6,207 nucleotides of DNA from assembly GCA_011620145.1 (NCBI GenBank), contig WOZT01000207.1:1-6207 (forward strand). Direction: 5' to 3'. Below, piece by piece: positions 1-6,186 of this stretch. Position 1 is the stretch's first letter. Each line of letters starts with the position of its first letter. The notes under the pieces are model-generated. The model ran no database searches. It had not been told where the DNA came from and saw only the letters and a list, made by a program, of their open reading frames with translations. The position numbers and the translations under genes were made by a program. This stretch comes from Gammaproteobacteria bacterium. GTDB lineage: Bacteria > Pseudomonadota > Gammaproteobacteria > UBA5335.

Positions 1-375
1 CGCGAGCCCCGCTTGCAGGAACTGGATTTCGGGGTCTGGGAGGGACGCACGGCGGATGCCATTTTGGCCGATGATCGCGCGCAGCTGATGGCGTTCTGGC
101 GTGATCCGGTACGTCATCCGCCACCCCAGGGCGAAACCATGGATGCCTTCGCGGCCCGCATCCGCGCCGCTTTCGAGGAGTGGCGCGAACGGATGATCGA
201 CGGACCCTGGCTGTGGGTCATCCATGGCGGGGTGATCCGGGTGCTTTTGACGGAGTTATTGGGCATGCCGCTCACCCATATGCTGCGCATCGAAGTGCCC
301 TATGCCTGCCGCTCGACCCTCATTCTTGGGGATGGGCCGCCGCGCCTGCTGGCCCACGGTGCCGTGAATCCATGA
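1..375 (+). CDS. cobC: CobC-type histidine phosphatase (alpha-ribazole phosphatase), 3' part
   Basis: The reading frame is open from base 1, so the gene starts outside the window; 124 C-terminal residues are present. It belongs to the histidine phosphatase (phosphoglycerate mutase-like) superfamily. CobC removes the 5'-phosphate from alpha-ribazole phosphate or from adenosylcobalamin phosphate late in cobalamin synthesis, in the cytoplasm. Visible features are an LQELDFGVWEGR block at residues 5-16, a GE pair at 44-45 matching the family's general-acid Glu, and the second catalytic histidine at residue 75 in VIHGG. The first catalytic motif (RHG) should lie in the missing part; the family is usually about 200 residues long, so roughly 70-75 residues are absent. 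The TTG at 13 is inside the LQEL block and is not a start. The stop overlaps the cobS start as ATGA, indicating translational coupling. The superfamily is certain; the CobC assignment rests largely on the cobS neighbour. Confidence 0.82.
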   Translation, partial: REPRLQELDFGVWEGRTADAILADDRAQLMAFWRDPVRHPPPQGETMDAFAARIRAAFEEWRERMIDGPWLWVIHGGVIRVLLTELLGMPLTHMLRIEVPYACRSTLILGDGPPRLLAHGAVNP

Positions 376-1130
376 AGGGATTGCGCCTGGCGCTGGGCTT
401 CCTCACGCGCCTGCCCGTTCCCGCGCCGCCCACCTACGATCCTGCGACCATCGGCGCTTCATTGGCCTGGTACCCCGCCGTGGGGGCCCTGATCGGGCTG
501 CTGCTCTGGGTCGGCTCCGCCCTGCTCGCCTTGCTCCTGCCCGCTGCGCCGGCGGTCAGCGCCGCGGTGCTGGTGATGCTGTGGGTGTGGCTGACCGGCG
601 GCCTGCATCTGGATGGACTGGCCGATACCGCCGATGCCGATGCCGCGGGAGGAGACGCCACGCGCCGACTTGCCGTACTCAAGGACCCGAACGCCGGACC
701 TGCCGGGGTCACCGCCGTGGTGCTGGTGCTGCTGCTCAAGACGGCCACGGTGATGAGCCTGCTGGACACAAGCACCGGGTTATTCCCGGCCCTGCTCATC
801 ACCCCGCTGGTGGGCCGGGCGTTGATCGTTGCGGCCTTCCTCACCACGCCCTACATTCGCGCGGGCGGGCTGGGGGAAGCCCTCGCCGGGCATCACGATC
901 GCAATGCCTGCCTTGCCAGCCTCGGGGTCACGCTGCTGGCGATCCCCATCCTGTGTGGACTGGCGGCGGCCGGCACAATCCTGTTGCTGGCCGGTGGCTT
1001 CCTGCTGTATTGGCGCCACGCAGCCTTGCGTCATCTGGGCGGGTTTACCGGCGACCTGGCCGGCGCGCTGGTGGAACGCGGCGAAGCGCTGACGCTGCTG
1101 GCGTGCGTCGTGGTTCTAGCCGGACATTGA
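372..1130 (+). CDS. cobS: Adenosylcobinamide-GDP ribazoletransferase (cobalamin synthase)
   Basis: A 252-residue integral membrane enzyme that joins adenosylcobinamide-GDP to alpha-ribazole (or its 5'-phosphate), giving adenosylcobalamin (phosphate) and GMP. The N-terminus has the family's FLTRLPVP stretch at residues 10-17. The signature GGLHLDGLADTADA lies at 76-89 and KDPNAGPAG at 104-112; the acidic residues in these motifs are the expected Mg2+ and substrate contacts. A GGFTGDLAGA motif lies at 223-232. Hydrophobic segments around 35-60, 62-76, 113-131, 137-157, 183-213 and 239-251 fit a multi-pass inner-membrane protein, and the length is typical of the family. The ATG at 372 is chosen because it gives the family N-terminus and overlaps the cobC stop (ATGA). 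No clear Shine-Dalgarno sequence precedes it, which fits coupled translation. A longer in-frame extension back to 180 lies inside cobC and is rejected. Confidence 0.96.
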   Translation: MKGLRLALGFLTRLPVPAPPTYDPATIGASLAWYPAVGALIGLLLWVGSALLALLLPAAPAVSAAVLVMLWVWLTGGLHLDGLADTADADAAGGDATRRLAVLKDPNAGPAGVTAVVLVLLLKTATVMSLLDTSTGLFPALLITPLVGRALIVAAFLTTPYIRAGGLGEALAGHHDRNACLASLGVTLLAIPILCGLAAAGTILLLAGGFLLYWRHAALRHLGGFTGDLAGALVERGEALTLLACVVVLAGH

Positions 1131-1215
1131 GACGCGCCGAATCAACGCATCAGCCCTGTGGAGATTGAACGCCATCGCAATCCCGTGCCATGCTCAAAAC
1201 CGAACTGAAAACAAG

Positions 1216-1241
1216 CTGGCGTCCCCCTTCGGGACAGCCGG
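1216..1241 (+). other. Hairpin in the leader of the SDR gene
   Basis: In the 129-base gap between cobS and the SDR gene, GTCCC (1221-1225) pairs with GGGAC (1231-1235) around the loop CCTTC. The stem continues after one bulged A (1236) with 1216-1220 against 1237-1241, including one G-T wobble. It ends five bases before the SD-containing stretch at 1247. No T-tract follows, so it is not a standard intrinsic terminator of cobS. It could be an mRNA stability or translation element, or a Rho-assisted stop. The rest of the gap shows only a TTGAAC (1165-1170) that could be a -35 box, without a convincing -10 partner. Confidence 0.4.
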
Positions 1242-1259
1242 AAACGAAGGAGGAGACCC

Positions 1260-2078
1260 ATGCAAGATATTCGGGGCAAGATTGCGGTGGTGACCGGCGC
1301 AGGCAGCGGCATCGGAAGGGCGACGGCCACCCGGCTGGCCCAGGCCGGCTGCGCGCTGGCGCTGGCCGATATCAACGCCGAGGCGCTCGCGCCGGTGGCA
1401 GCGTCCCTCAAGACCCATGGGGTTGCAGTGAGCACCCATACGGTCAACGTGGCCGACAAGACCCAGATGGCGGCCTTTCCCGATGCGGTGCTGGCGGCCC
1501 ACGGCGGGGTGCACATCGTCATCAACAACGCCGGCGTGATGGTGGCCGACCCGCTGGAAACCCACACCCTGGAGGATTTCGAATGGCTGTTCGGGATCAA
1601 TTTCTGGGGCGTGGTCTATGGCTGCAAATTCTTCCTGCCCCACCTGCGCCGCGCCGGGGAGGGCCATCTGGTCAACCTGTCCAGCATGTTCGGCTTCTAC
1701 GGTCTGCCCACCCAGAGCTCCTATTGCGCCAGCAAGTTCGCCGTGCGCGGTTTCACCGAATCGCTGCGGGCGGAACTGAGCGGCACCGGCATTGGCGTCA
1801 CCGCCATCCATCCCGGCACCATCCGCACCAACATCATGAAGGCGGCGCGCACGCAGCAGACGGGCGGCGGTGGCCTGGTGCAGCGGGGTCAGGACCTGAT
1901 GAACCGTTTCGGCACCGCCCCCGAGCGGGTGGCGGAGAAGATCGAAGCGGGCATCCGCCACAACCGCGCCCGGGTACGGGTGGGCCTTGATTCCTACCTA
2001 AGCGATTATGTGGCGCGCCTGAGCCCCACCGGCCTCAACGCGCTGATGGGCCGAGCCCGCGGAAAATTCGGCGCGTGA
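1260..2078 (+). CDS. Short-chain dehydrogenase/reductase (SDR), substrate unknown
   Basis: A 272-residue cytoplasmic oxidoreductase of the classical SDR family. The Rossmann dinucleotide motif TGAGSGIG is at residues 12-19, and D37 ends the second beta strand, a position that usually favours NAD(H) over NADP(H). NNAG is at 89-92. The catalytic tetrad is complete: N114, S142, Y155 and K159 (YCASK). The PG motif follows at 185-186 with T190 after it. The C-terminal 60 residues include a VAEKIEAGIRHNRARVRVGLD segment, which resembles the subgroup often found beside flavin monooxygenases and hydrolases and often loosely named acetoin dehydrogenase; no such partners are visible here. The ATG at 1260 is fixed by an excellent Shine-Dalgarno sequence (AAGGAGG, 1247-1253) six bases upstream. 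The 129-base gap after cobS and the lack of a cobalamin role for this family suggest it is a separate unit. Family assignment is very secure; the reaction cannot be told from sequence. Confidence 0.93.
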   Translation: MQDIRGKIAVVTGAGSGIGRATATRLAQAGCALALADINAEALAPVAASLKTHGVAVSTHTVNVADKTQMAAFPDAVLAAHGGVHIVINNAGVMVADPLETHTLEDFEWLFGINFWGVVYGCKFFLPHLRRAGEGHLVNLSSMFGFYGLPTQSSYCASKFAVRGFTESLRAELSGTGIGVTAIHPGTIRTNIMKAARTQQTGGGGLVQRGQDLMNRFGTAPERVAEKIEAGIRHNRARVRVGLDSYLSDYVARLSPTGLNALMGRARGKFGA

Positions 2079-2090
2079 ACCGTGAGCCAT

Positions 2091-2110
2091 CCGCCTGGAT
2101 CAGCAGGCGG
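2091..2110. terminator. Hairpin between convergent genes, possible bidirectional terminator
   Basis: CCGCCTG (2091-2097) and CAGGCGG (2104-2110) form a perfect 7-bp GC-rich stem with a six-base loop. It lies in the 37-base gap between the stop of the SDR gene (2078, + strand) and the stop of the AAA ATPase gene (2116, - strand). The position between two converging 3' ends favours a shared transcript end. No T-run follows on either strand, so it does not meet the usual intrinsic-terminator pattern; it may only protect 3' ends. Confidence 0.5.
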
Positions 2111-2115
2111 CCGCG

Positions 2116-3603
2116 TCAATCGGCCGCGACGGTACGATCGCGGGCCCAGGCGCGCAAGGCCTGCACCGATTCAGCCATGACCACTGACAGCGGGCGGGTG
2201 CGGTCCAACTCCCGCTCCACGTCCGCTTGTCCCGCCGGGCGGCCAGCGGCGGCCGCACCATAACAGGCCGACACCACCGCCTGTTCGATTTCCGCTCCCG
2301 AAAATCCCTCGCTCAGCCGTGCCAAAGCGGCACGGTCGAATCGGCCCGGATCGAGTTGGCGCTTGCGCAAATGGATCACAAAGATCGCCTCCCGCGCGGA
2401 AGTCTCCGGCAGATCGACGAAGAAAATCTCGTCCATCCGGCCCTTGCGCATCAACTCCGGCGGCAGTTGCTGGATGTCGTTGGCGGTGGCCGCGAGGAAC
2501 ACCGGCGCGGTACGCTCCGCCAGCCAGGTCAGCAGGGTGCCCAGCATGCGCCGTGAAGTGCCGCCGTCGTCTCCGCCCGTGGCCAGTCCCTTTTCGATCT
2601 CATCGATCCACAGCACACAGGGCGCCATGTTTTCAGCCAGAGCAAGCGCCGCCCGCAAATTGCGCTCGGATTCGCCGTAGTACTTGTTGTAGAGCGTGCC
2701 CATGTCCAGGCGCAGCAAGGGAACGCCCCAAATCCCGGCGATGGCGCGCGCCGCCAGGCTCTTGCCGCTGCCCTGCACGCCCAGCAGCAGGACACCGCGC
2801 GGGGGTGGCAGGCCGGCCGACGCACCCCGGCCGAGAAAAGCATCCTGCCGCTCGGCGAGCCAGGCCTTGAGCCGTTCCAGGCCGCCAAGGTCGGCCAGCG
2901 GGGCGGTCTCGAACTCGAAATGCACCGCGCCGGAGAGGTTCAGCAGTTCGAACTTGGCCTTGTTGAGCTTGGGCAGGTCGTCCTCGGTGAGGGCGCCATC
3001 ATCCCAGATCGCCGTGCGCACCAGCCGGCGAGCATCCTGTTCGGTCAGTCCGCGCAGATTGCGGATGATGCGTTCCAGGTTGCGCCGGTCGCTGCGCACG
3101 CGCGCGCCCCGGTTGGCCGCGGCCCAGGCCTGCGCCTCTTCCCGCACCAGACGCTCCAAGGCTTCAACATCAGGCAGCCGCAGCGTGAACCGGGCCGACA
3201 GGTGATGCAATTCCTCGGGCAATTCGCAGCGCGGTCCCACCAGCATCAGATGCAGCGGCCGGGGCAAGGCCTGCTGGGCAATTTCACGCAACAGGCGCAC
3301 GTTCAGCGGCGCATCGGCCAGATAGGGGTGGAAATCGAACAGCACATAGAGCCCGGCGAGCGGATTGTCCTGGATATGCGCCAGCACGCCGTCGGGCTTG
3401 CGCGTCCCGGTGGGATGCGGTTGATCTGGATCGGGAGGCTCGCGGCGCAGGCCGGCGGTGGCGCTCCAGGTGAACACGGCCCAGTCGCGCGTGATGGCGA
3501 GCCGCGTCACCAGTTCAAGGGCGCGCCGCTCCTCGTGGGTTTCGATCACCACCAGCGGCACGCCCACATCCAGAATCAACGCCAGATCGTGCAGATCCTG
3601 CAT
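2116..3603 (-). CDS. Ycf46-like AAA+ ATPase
   Basis: A 495-residue protein whose C-terminal half (about 237-445) is a complete AAA+ module. It has DLGGLERLKAWL at 238-249, Walker A GVQGSGKS at 275-282, and Walker B CVLWIDE at 329-335 with the catalytic Glu at 335. Sensor-1 Asn is at 375 (AATAN), arginine-finger-region residues R386 and R389 are in RKGR, and a GFSGAEIEQA helix is at 433-442. These motifs and the CVLWIDEIEKG and PPELMRKGRMDEIFF wording match the cyanobacterial/plastid Ycf46 family, as does a degenerate N-terminal module (about 1-230) without a Walker A but with a Walker-B-like YVLFDFH at 86-92. K307-Y308-Y309-G310 sits where AAA unfoldases carry pore loop 1. In cyanobacteria Ycf46 has been linked to inorganic carbon use; its molecular role is unclear. 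No signal peptide is seen. The ATG at 3603 is chosen for its SD (AGGAGG, 3616-3611) seven bases upstream; an open extension to 3834 would run into cimA. A 6-bp inverted repeat (TTCCCC 3625-3630, GGGGAA 3650-3655) lies in its leader. Confidence 0.9.
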   Translation of the reverse strand: MQDLHDLALILDVGVPLVVIETHEERRALELVTRLAITRDWAVFTWSATAGLRREPPDPDQPHPTGTRKPDGVLAHIQDNPLAGLYVLFDFHPYLADAPLNVRLLREIAQQALPRPLHLMLVGPRCELPEELHHLSARFTLRLPDVEALERLVREEAQAWAAANRGARVRSDRRNLERIIRNLRGLTEQDARRLVRTAIWDDGALTEDDLPKLNKAKFELLNLSGAVHFEFETAPLADLGGLERLKAWLAERQDAFLGRGASAGLPPPRGVLLLGVQGSGKSLAARAIAGIWGVPLLRLDMGTLYNKYYGESERNLRAALALAENMAPCVLWIDEIEKGLATGGDDGGTSRRMLGTLLTWLAERTAPVFLAATANDIQQLPPELMRKGRMDEIFFVDLPETSAREAIFVIHLRKRQLDPGRFDRAALARLSEGFSGAEIEQAVVSACYGAAAAGRPAGQADVERELDRTRPLSVVMAESVQALRAWARDRTVAAD

Positions 3604-3715
3604 GCGCTCCCCTCCTCTGCCCTGTTCCCCCAAGCTATCGGCAACGGAAGGGGAAGTCTGGATGGGGGCGCAGCATGAAGCCGCGCGAGCAATACCCCCT
3701 GCTGGCGTGCCGGCC

Positions 3716-5308
3716 TCAGGTGACGCGCGCGGGATGCAACAGCTTGTAGGCCACCGCGTCGGACAAGGCCTGCCAGGACGCCTCGATGACGTTGCTGGAC
3801 ACCCCCACCGTGGTCCAGCGCTGTCCGGACCCATCGGTGCTCTCGATCATGACCCGGATCAGGGCGTCGGTGCCGGCCCCGGCGCCCAGGATGCGCACCT
3901 TGTAATCCACCAGCTTCAGGTCCACCAACTGGGGATAGGCCGGCAACAAGGCCTTGCGCAGCGCCCGGTCCAGGGCATTGACCGGCCCGTTGCCCTCGGC
4001 CACGGTCATGTGCAGCTCGCCATCCACCCGGATTTTCATGGTGGCCTCGGCCAGCGTGAACGGCTCGCCGCTCGCGGCCACGCGGCGCTCGTCCATGACG
4101 CGGTAGCTCACCAGATCAAAGGGTGGCGCCAGGTCTTCCAGCTCACGCCGGGCCAACAGCTCGAAGCTGGCTTCCGCCCCGTCGTAGGTATAGCCCAGGA
4201 ACTCCCGCTCCTTGACCAGCCGCACCAGCGGCTCGATCCGCCGATCGGCCGCATCGACCACAACCCCCACATCCGCCAGCAGGGACAGCACATTCGACCG
4301 GCCGGCCTGATCGGAGACCAGGATCTTGCGTGCGTTCCCCACATCGTCGGGTTGCACATGCTCATAGCTGCGCGCGTCCTTTTCCACCGCCGACGCATGC
4401 AGACCCCCTTTGTGGGCAAACGCGTTCTCGCCCACATAGGGCGCATGGCGGTCATGCGCGCGATTGAGCCGCTCGTCCACCACCCGCGAGACGTGGGTGA
4501 GCTGGCGCAGATCCTCCCGGTTCAGGCCGGTTTCAAAGCCCATCTTGAGCATCAGACTCGGCAGCAGACTGATCAGGTTGGCATTGCCGCAACGTTCACC
4601 CAGACCATTCAGGGTGCCCTGGACCTGGCGCACGCCCGCTCGCACCGCCGCCAGACTGTTGGCCACCGCGTTGCCGGTGTCGTTATGGCAGTGAATCCCC
4701 AGCCGCTCGCCAGGAAACCGCGCCGCGACCTCTGCAACGATGTCCTCCACCTCATGGGGCAGCGTGCCGCCGTTGGTGTCGCACAGCACCGCCCAGCGCG
4801 CCCCGGCCTCCAGCGCGACCTCCAGGCAACTCAAGGCAAAATCGGGATTGGCTTTGTAGCCGTCGAAGAAATGCTCGGCATCGAAGATCACCTCCGCCAC
4901 GCGCGTCCCCGCAAAGACGAGGCTGTCGCGGATCATCTCCAGGTTTTCCGGCAAGGTGCTGCGCAGCGCCACCTCGACATGGAAATCCCAGGTCTTGCCC
5001 ACCAGGCAGGCCACCGGCGCGCCGCTGTCCAGCACACGCATCAGGCCCGCGTCTTCCTCCGGACGGCGGCCCGGACGGCGCGTCATGCCGAAAGCGCTCA
5101 GGCGCGCCCGGTGCAGCGGCGGAACCTGGGCGAAGAAGGCATCATCGGTGGGATTGGCGCCCGGCCAGCCGCCTTCGATGTAGTCGATGCCGAGCTGGTC
5201 GAGTTCGTGGGCAATGGCGATCTTGTCGCCCACGGTGAAATCGACCCCTTGGGTCTGTTGGCCGTCCCGCAGGGTGCTGTCGTAGAGATAGATGCGATTG
5301 GCGCTCAA
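3716..5308 (-). CDS. cimA: (R)-citramalate synthase
   Basis: A 530-residue cytoplasmic enzyme of the LeuA/CimA family that condenses acetyl-CoA and pyruvate to (R)-citramalate, the entry to threonine-independent isoleucine synthesis. The DRE-TIM catalytic barrel begins with LYDSTLRDGQQTQG (8-21), where R14 and D15 are catalytic and metal residues. HCHNDTGNAVAN (206-217) carries the metal-binding histidines 206 and 208, and NGLGERCGNANL (234-245) follows. FAHKGGLHASAV (297-308) marks the linker region. Residues about 395-525 form a LeuA-type regulatory domain (VDYKVRIL, TTVGVSSNVIEASWQAL), the usual site of end-product control. Length and the long insertion pattern fit the 500+ residue citramalate synthase branch rather than 2-isopropylmalate or homocitrate synthase. 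The start is a TTG at 5308: it gives the family N-terminus and the frame closes at a stop 24 bases upstream (5330-5332), so no earlier start exists. A GGAG (5322-5319) sits ten bases before it. Confidence 0.94.
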   Translation of the reverse strand: MSANRIYLYDSTLRDGQQTQGVDFTVGDKIAIAHELDQLGIDYIEGGWPGANPTDDAFFAQVPPLHRARLSAFGMTRRPGRRPEEDAGLMRVLDSGAPVACLVGKTWDFHVEVALRSTLPENLEMIRDSLVFAGTRVAEVIFDAEHFFDGYKANPDFALSCLEVALEAGARWAVLCDTNGGTLPHEVEDIVAEVAARFPGERLGIHCHNDTGNAVANSLAAVRAGVRQVQGTLNGLGERCGNANLISLLPSLMLKMGFETGLNREDLRQLTHVSRVVDERLNRAHDRHAPYVGENAFAHKGGLHASAVEKDARSYEHVQPDDVGNARKILVSDQAGRSNVLSLLADVGVVVDAADRRIEPLVRLVKEREFLGYTYDGAEASFELLARRELEDLAPPFDLVSYRVMDERRVAASGEPFTLAEATMKIRVDGELHMTVAEGNGPVNALDRALRKALLPAYPQLVDLKLVDYKVRILGAGAGTDALIRVMIESTDGSGQRWTTVGVSSNVIEASWQALSDAVAYKLLHPARVT

Positions 5309-5355
5309 GGGGCAGGTGCTCCAGCAGGATCAAGGGCGCCCCAATCCCACTGGGT

Positions 5356-5390
5356 CGGGGCGAAGCCTTGATTATAGCTGCCTCGCCCCG
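5356..5390. repeat. Inverted repeat around the cimA -10 box, possible operator
   Basis: CGGGGCGA (5356-5363) and TCGCCCCG (5383-5390) are perfect 8-base inverted arms. They extend inward to 11 bases with one mismatch (GC at 5365-5366 against GC at 5380-5381). The 13-base centre (5367-5379) contains the TATAAT of the cimA promoter. The symmetry suggests a binding site for a dimeric regulator that would block RNA polymerase. Alternatively, in a readthrough cysH transcript it forms a stable hairpin 16 bases after the cysH stop; no U-tract follows, so it would be a poor intrinsic terminator. Confidence 0.5.
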
Positions 5391-5398
5391 CCCGTCAC
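5371..5398 (-). promoter_or_regulatory. Probable sigma70 promoter of cimA
   Basis: On the - strand, a perfect -10 box TATAAT occupies 5376-5371. A four-of-six match to the -35 consensus, GTGACG, is at 5398-5393, with a 16-base spacer. The -35 starts eight bases after the cysH stop. Transcription would begin near 5364, leaving a leader of about 55 bases before the TTG start of cimA. A perfect TATAAT in such GC-rich sequence, at the right place and orientation, is unlikely to be chance, although the start point is inferred. Confidence 0.6.
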
Positions 5399-5405
5399 CC
5401 CGGAT

Positions 5406-6140
5406 TCAGGCCCGCTCGTGCAGGCCGCACTCCCGCTTCAGTCCGAAGAAGCGCGTGTCCTCCTCGGTCATTCCCTCGCCCAGCGGGCGGGTGGTGTGCA
5501 CATCGCCGATGGACACATAGCCCTTGTGCCACAGGGGATGGTAGGGCAGCTCGTGGCGGGTCATGTAGAGATAGATGTCGCGGTCGGTCCAATCCACCAG
5601 GGGATGGACCTTGATGCGCCCGTTCTGTTGACCCAGGACCTTCAGATGCTGGCGACTGGCGGACTGCTGGCGCCGCAAGCCGGTGATCCAGGCCCGCGCA
5701 CCCAATTCCTTCAAGGCGCGCTGCATGGGCTCGACCTTGTTCATCTGGTTGTAGCGATCCAGCCCCTCGACACCCTGCTCCCACAGCTTGCCGTAGCGGG
5801 CTTCCTGCCAGGCCGGGGTCAATGCCGCGCGATAGACGTTCAGATTGAGGCCCAGGCGCTCGGTCAGATCGTCCACATAACGGTAGGTTTCCGGGAACAG
5901 ATAACCCGTATCCACCAGAATCACCGGGATATCCGGCCGCTGGCTGGTGACGAGGTGCAAGCACACCGCCGCCTGCGCGCCGAAGCTGGAGGTCAACACA
6001 ATGGACTTGCCGAACTGTTTCAGCGCCCACGCCACCCGCTCCTCGGCGGTCGCCTCGGCGAGATGGACATTCAGCGTGTCCGGATCGAGATCCGCGCCGA
6101 TGGGATGGGAAATTGCCTGAATCGCGTTGGATACGGACAT
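5406..6140 (-). CDS. cysH: Phosphoadenylyl-sulfate (PAPS) reductase, thioredoxin-dependent
   Basis: A 244-residue cytoplasmic enzyme that reduces PAPS to sulfite and adenosine 3',5'-bisphosphate with electrons from thioredoxin or glutaredoxin, in assimilatory sulfate reduction. The nucleotide-binding PP-loop is [10 protein letters not shown] (50-59), followed by [11 protein letters not shown] (76-86), [11 protein letters not shown] (153-163) and [11 protein letters not shown] (182-192). The catalytic cysteine is C238 in the C-terminal ECGLHE. The [4Fe-4S]-binding cysteine pairs of APS reductases are absent: the first position reads [10 protein letters not shown] (130-139) as in E. coli CysH, and C238 has no partner cysteine. 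This points to PAPS rather than APS as substrate. Length is normal. The ATG at 6140 is chosen for the family N-terminus and a GAGAGG ribosome-binding site (6152-6147) six bases upstream. cimA follows after 97 bases. Sulfite reductase genes, common neighbours of cysH, are not in the window but could lie beyond the right edge. Confidence 0.96.
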   Translation of the reverse strand: MSVSNAIQAISHPIGADLDPDTLNVHLAEATAEERVAWALKQFGKSIVLTSSFGAQAAVCLHLVTSQRPDIPVILVDTGYLFPETYRYVDDLTERLGLNLNVYRAALTPAWQEARYGKLWEQGVEGLDRYNQMNKVEPMQRALKELGARAWITGLRRQQSASRQHLKVLGQQNGRIKVHPLVDWTDRDIYLYMTRHELPYHPLWHKGYVSIGDVHTTRPLGEGMTEEDTRFFGLKRECGLHERA

Positions 6141-6165
6141 GGCAGGCCTCTCGAAAGAATACCGT

Positions 6166-6186
6166 CCGAGCCCGGATGGGCTTCGG
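6166..6186 (-). repeat. Inverted repeat upstream of cysH
   Basis: Read on the - strand, CCG and AGCCC (6186-6178, one bulged A at 6183) pair with GGGCT and CGG (6173-6166) around the loop ATCC, giving an 8-bp bulged stem that ends 25 bases before the cysH start. It could be a leader hairpin, an operator half, or the end of a transcript from beyond the window. No T-tract follows. The 67 bases upstream of cysH are AT-richer than the rest (TTTATG at 6195-6190, TATTCT at 6161-6156) but show no convincing promoter pair. Confidence 0.35.

Noticed and set aside
180..371. N-terminal extension of cobS to 180
   Set aside because: It lies entirely inside the cobC frame; the CobS family N-terminus starts at 372 with the ATGA overlap.
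1..371. Cobalamin riboswitch near the cob genes
   Set aside because: The whole upstream stretch in view is cobC coding sequence; any riboswitch would lie beyond the left edge.
1194..1961. Antisense open frame opposite the SDR gene
   Set aside because: It is a shadow of the SDR coding sequence, with no start signal and no recognisable domain.
3625..3655. TTCCCC/GGGGAA inverted repeat between cimA and the AAA gene as a cimA terminator
   Set aside because: Only six pairs with a 19-base loop, and no T-run on the - strand; too weak to call as a terminator.
3604..3834. N-terminal extension of the AAA ATPase to 3834
   Set aside because: It would overlap the last 119 bases of cimA, has no family similarity, and ignores the strong SD in front of the ATG at 3603.
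3458..5371. Very long open frame (637 codons) on the + strand opposite cimA and the start of the AAA gene
   Set aside because: It is antisense to two genes with complete, conserved motifs. Its translation is rich in Q, H, G and R with no recognisable domain, as expected for the reverse frame of GC-rich coding DNA.
6156..6161. TATTCT on the - strand as a -10 box for cysH
   Set aside because: It would place the transcript start at or inside the ribosome-binding site, and there is no -35 match at the proper distance.
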